From contig JBBRBO010000005.1 of the NCBI GenBank assembly GCA_038205805.1, positions 1 to 64,000 of the forward strand: 64,000 nucleotides of DNA, given 5' to 3'. The stretch is from JBBSBY01 sp038205805. GTDB lineage: Bacteria; Desulfobacterota; Desulfomonilia; Desulfomonilales; Desulfomonilaceae. Positions 62,315 through 64,000 of the stretch are shown one piece after another; position 1 is the first letter of the stretch, and each line of letters begins with the position of its first letter. A program made the translations under genes and the position numbers. The notes beneath the pieces are model-generated. The model did not search any database and had not been told where the DNA came from. It saw nothing but the letters and a program-made list of their open reading frames with translations.

Positions 62315-63823
62315 CTACTGTAAAAAATCAACAGTCGCCTGCCAATACATTATAGGAGGAGTTGTGCTCACAGGCCCGAATACACCCGCCAGAAACACTA
62401 TGTCACAAATTCCTGTTCCTCCACCTGCTGCTGCCAAAGTCTGAGCAGCGGTGGGATCGTTGAAAATCAAAGTTGTAGTAATAGGAGTAGTTCCAACCGT
62501 GGTATTCGGTGAAATAGCGTGAGCAATATCAACGCCTACATTTACGTTCTTTGCATTGTCTCTTATTCCTACCAAGAGCGTGTTATTATTAAATGTAAAG
62601 CCGGTCGGCGAAGTTATCGTGAGTGTTATACGTGTGTTCTTAGTAGCACGGAGTTCTGCGTTAGTTACAGGCGGTGCAGTAAAATTCGCAAACCTCGGAA
62701 AGCCACCGTTGACATGGCTTAACTGAATTGTTTGGGAATTTCCAATCCTGCGGACAACTCGCTGTGCCTCCTCTTTCCGATTTCCTTCTTTGCCGCCTTT
62801 TCCCGACGATGAAGTGATTTCAGCCCACTGCCGAGACGTTGACCTCACAACGGGTTTGCTAAGTAATCGTCGAAAATTTCTAGGGCTACGAAACAAGGGT
62901 TCCGGCAAAGTAAGCGGTAATTCCCCATTAAAGAGCTTTTCAAGTTGAAGACCACAATTAATATTGGTCCCAAAGCTATGATAGTCACCATTTACTTTGT
63001 CTCGGCCGTACTCATACTTTACCATTAACAATCCATTCTGGCTCGTCAGTTCGGCTCCAGTGGTAAGACCATATACGCTTTCACCTATATCCTGCTTGTA
63101 TGCTGCAAATTTTAATCGGAGATCGGGTCCGTTTTCCCAAACTTGGTGAGAATAACCGGTTTCCACATCGAAGTTGGAAGGCCCATACCTAAATGCGTTG
63201 CGTAGAAGTGAACCTTCAAAAAGCCTACCATAACAATTGAAATTTAGATCTATAACATCAAAGTCTCTAATCAGTTCCGCCATTTCAAGGCCTGCGCTCC
63301 CTGATTGATACCAAATAGTATCGATTTTCGCCGTATCGAAAAAACCGTTAATACCAACGAACAAATTTTCGTGTATTATTTTTCGCCACCCACCACCCAT
63401 TGAAATGTCAATACGCTGGTTTAGGCCCTGTGCTTGTGTGTTCCAGTAGTCTTGCCACTCTGAATGAGCTTCACCGAACACAACTGAATTCGTATTTAGA
63501 TTGACTGGAAGCAGATAGTCCAAAGTCAGACGACCCGACTGGGCATTATTTCCAAAAGTATAAATGTATCCGACTTGTAAATTCGGTATGTTCGGCAGTA
63601 TTCCTTCCAGACAATGACTCGATACTGAAAGAATGGCAGCTTCTAAAGGCCTCGAAGGGGATACGAGAGGATTAGAAGCTCCGCTAGGAGGGAAACTTCG
63701 GTACTGGTCTGTTGTTGTAAGAGCGGTTATTTGATTTGCCAAAATTGGCATAGCTTCGGAGTTTAAATTCGCATTTAACAAGTAAGCCACCATAACCGCA
63801 AGGAAGAGAGTTTTCTTACTCAT
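62315..63823 (-). CDS. Inverse-autotransporter beta-barrel protein
   Basis: 502 residues. A signal peptide (LFLAVMVAYLLNANLNSEA) is followed by a region of about 270 residues with the alternating strands and phrases of the intimin/invasin barrel: GRLTLDYLLPVNLNTNSVVF, GGGWRKIIHENLFVGINGFF, LKFAAYKQDIGE. After the barrel comes a charged Gly/Lys/Glu linker (SSSGKGGKEGNRKEEAQ), then a C-terminal domain rich in Thr and Asn (ITLTITSPTGFTFNNN). It is an outer-membrane protein that would display its C-terminal part outside. The gene is AT-richer than the rest of the window, hinting at transfer. Confidence 0.8.
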   Translation of the reverse strand: MSKKTLFLAVMVAYLLNANLNSEAMPILANQITALTTTDQYRSFPPSGASNPLVSPSRPLEAAILSVSSHCLEGILPNIPNLQVGYIYTFGNNAQSGRLTLDYLLPVNLNTNSVVFGEAHSEWQDYWNTQAQGLNQRIDISMGGGWRKIIHENLFVGINGFFDTAKIDTIWYQSGSAGLEMAELIRDFDVIDLNFNCYGRLFEGSLLRNAFRYGPSNFDVETGYSHQVWENGPDLRLKFAAYKQDIGESVYGLTTGAELTSQNGLLMVKYEYGRDKVNGDYHSFGTNINCGLQLEKLFNGELPLTLPEPLFRSPRNFRRLLSKPVVRSTSRQWAEITSSSGKGGKEGNRKEEAQRVVRRIGNSQTIQLSHVNGGFPRFANFTAPPVTNAELRATKNTRITLTITSPTGFTFNNNTLLVGIRDNAKNVNVGVDIAHAISPNTTVGTTPITTTLIFNDPTAAQTLAAAGGGTGICDIVFLAGVFGPVSTTPPIMYWQATVDFLQ

Positions 63824-63921
63824 CGCTGGAGCATCTCCAATAACAAACGTATAACAATAGCTGTTATTGTAATAGCATACTCTCGTTTACCACACAATGC
63901 TTTAATTAATACGCTTAACCC

Positions 63922-64000
63922 TTAAAAATACTCATCATACCTCACCATCAACGTCTTCTTTTCGTTAGCTTCGGCGCCTACTTTATATCCAAAGACCAAT
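63922..64000 (-). CDS. C-terminal end of an outer-membrane beta-barrel protein (partial)
   Basis: The gene enters from the right edge. Its last residues are VFGYKVGAEANEKKTLMVRY then DEYF before TAA. Alternating polar and hydrophobic residues and a terminal Phe are the usual closing strand of porin-like barrels recognised by the BAM machinery. The family cannot be told from 25 residues. Confidence 0.6.
   Translation of the reverse strand, partial: LVFGYKVGAEANEKKTLMVRYDEYF

Noticed and set aside
1..64000. CRISPR array
   Set aside because: The many repeats are dispersed with irregular spacing and long unrelated intervals; the only regular pair (31546 and 31613) has just two units.

Overview
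The window looks like the chromosome of an anaerobic Desulfobacterota (former Deltaproteobacteria) bacterium, probably a sulfate reducer or a close relative. The evidence is a TunR-type tungstate/molybdate regulator beside a TSUP permease (known from sulfate-reducing deltaproteobacteria), a thioredoxin with an in-frame UGA and a bacterial SECIS-like hairpin, and scattered acyl-CoA metabolism genes. A Desulfomonile-like genus is only a guess. I see no rRNA, tRNA or CRISPR array.

Layout: 1-9.2 kb holds a crotonase fragment, a B12-binding radical SAM protein, a SEC-C protein, lipB, an ABC permease, an HD-GYP response regulator and a Deg-type protease. 9.5-15.8 kb is the macromolecular-synthesis block mutS2-dnaG-rpoD. 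16-20 kb has hisA, hisF, two Pro/Met/Cys-rich exported proteins and an SDR. 20.6-29 kb has an XRE-cupin regulator, an acyl-CoA dehydrogenase, a glucanotransferase, two unknowns, a UbiA prenyltransferase and a VOC protein. 29-31.5 kb is the TSUP/TunR module with a visible promoter and operator. 31.9-36 kb has TetR-cyclase, an alcohol dehydrogenase and a HepT/MntA toxin-antitoxin pair. 36-43.7 kb has a four-repeat secreted protein, an MTA phosphorylase and adenine deaminase (purine salvage), a Fic protein with an operator array, and a MOSC protein. 43.9-53 kb has an EF-G-like GTPase, xseA, and two cNMP-CBS-DUF294 proteins followed by an exonuclease. 53.4-61.7 kb has a thiolase, a TAXI receptor, an LhgO-type oxidase, a CAP protein, a lipoprotein, an MFS transporter, and a glutaredoxin-selenothioredoxin pair. 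62.3-64 kb is an AT-richer segment with an inverse-autotransporter protein and the end of an outer-membrane barrel.

The most striking non-coding feature is a dispersed, hairpin-rich, MITE-like element of about 225 bp present in about twenty full, deleted or fragmentary copies, almost all between genes. Its ends supply the stop codons and last residues of several proteins. One copy is split by a different 93-bp MITE with an 11-bp target duplication, and two copies are associated with a second shared module. A separate family of short GC-rich palindromes (REP-like) is also scattered in the gaps.
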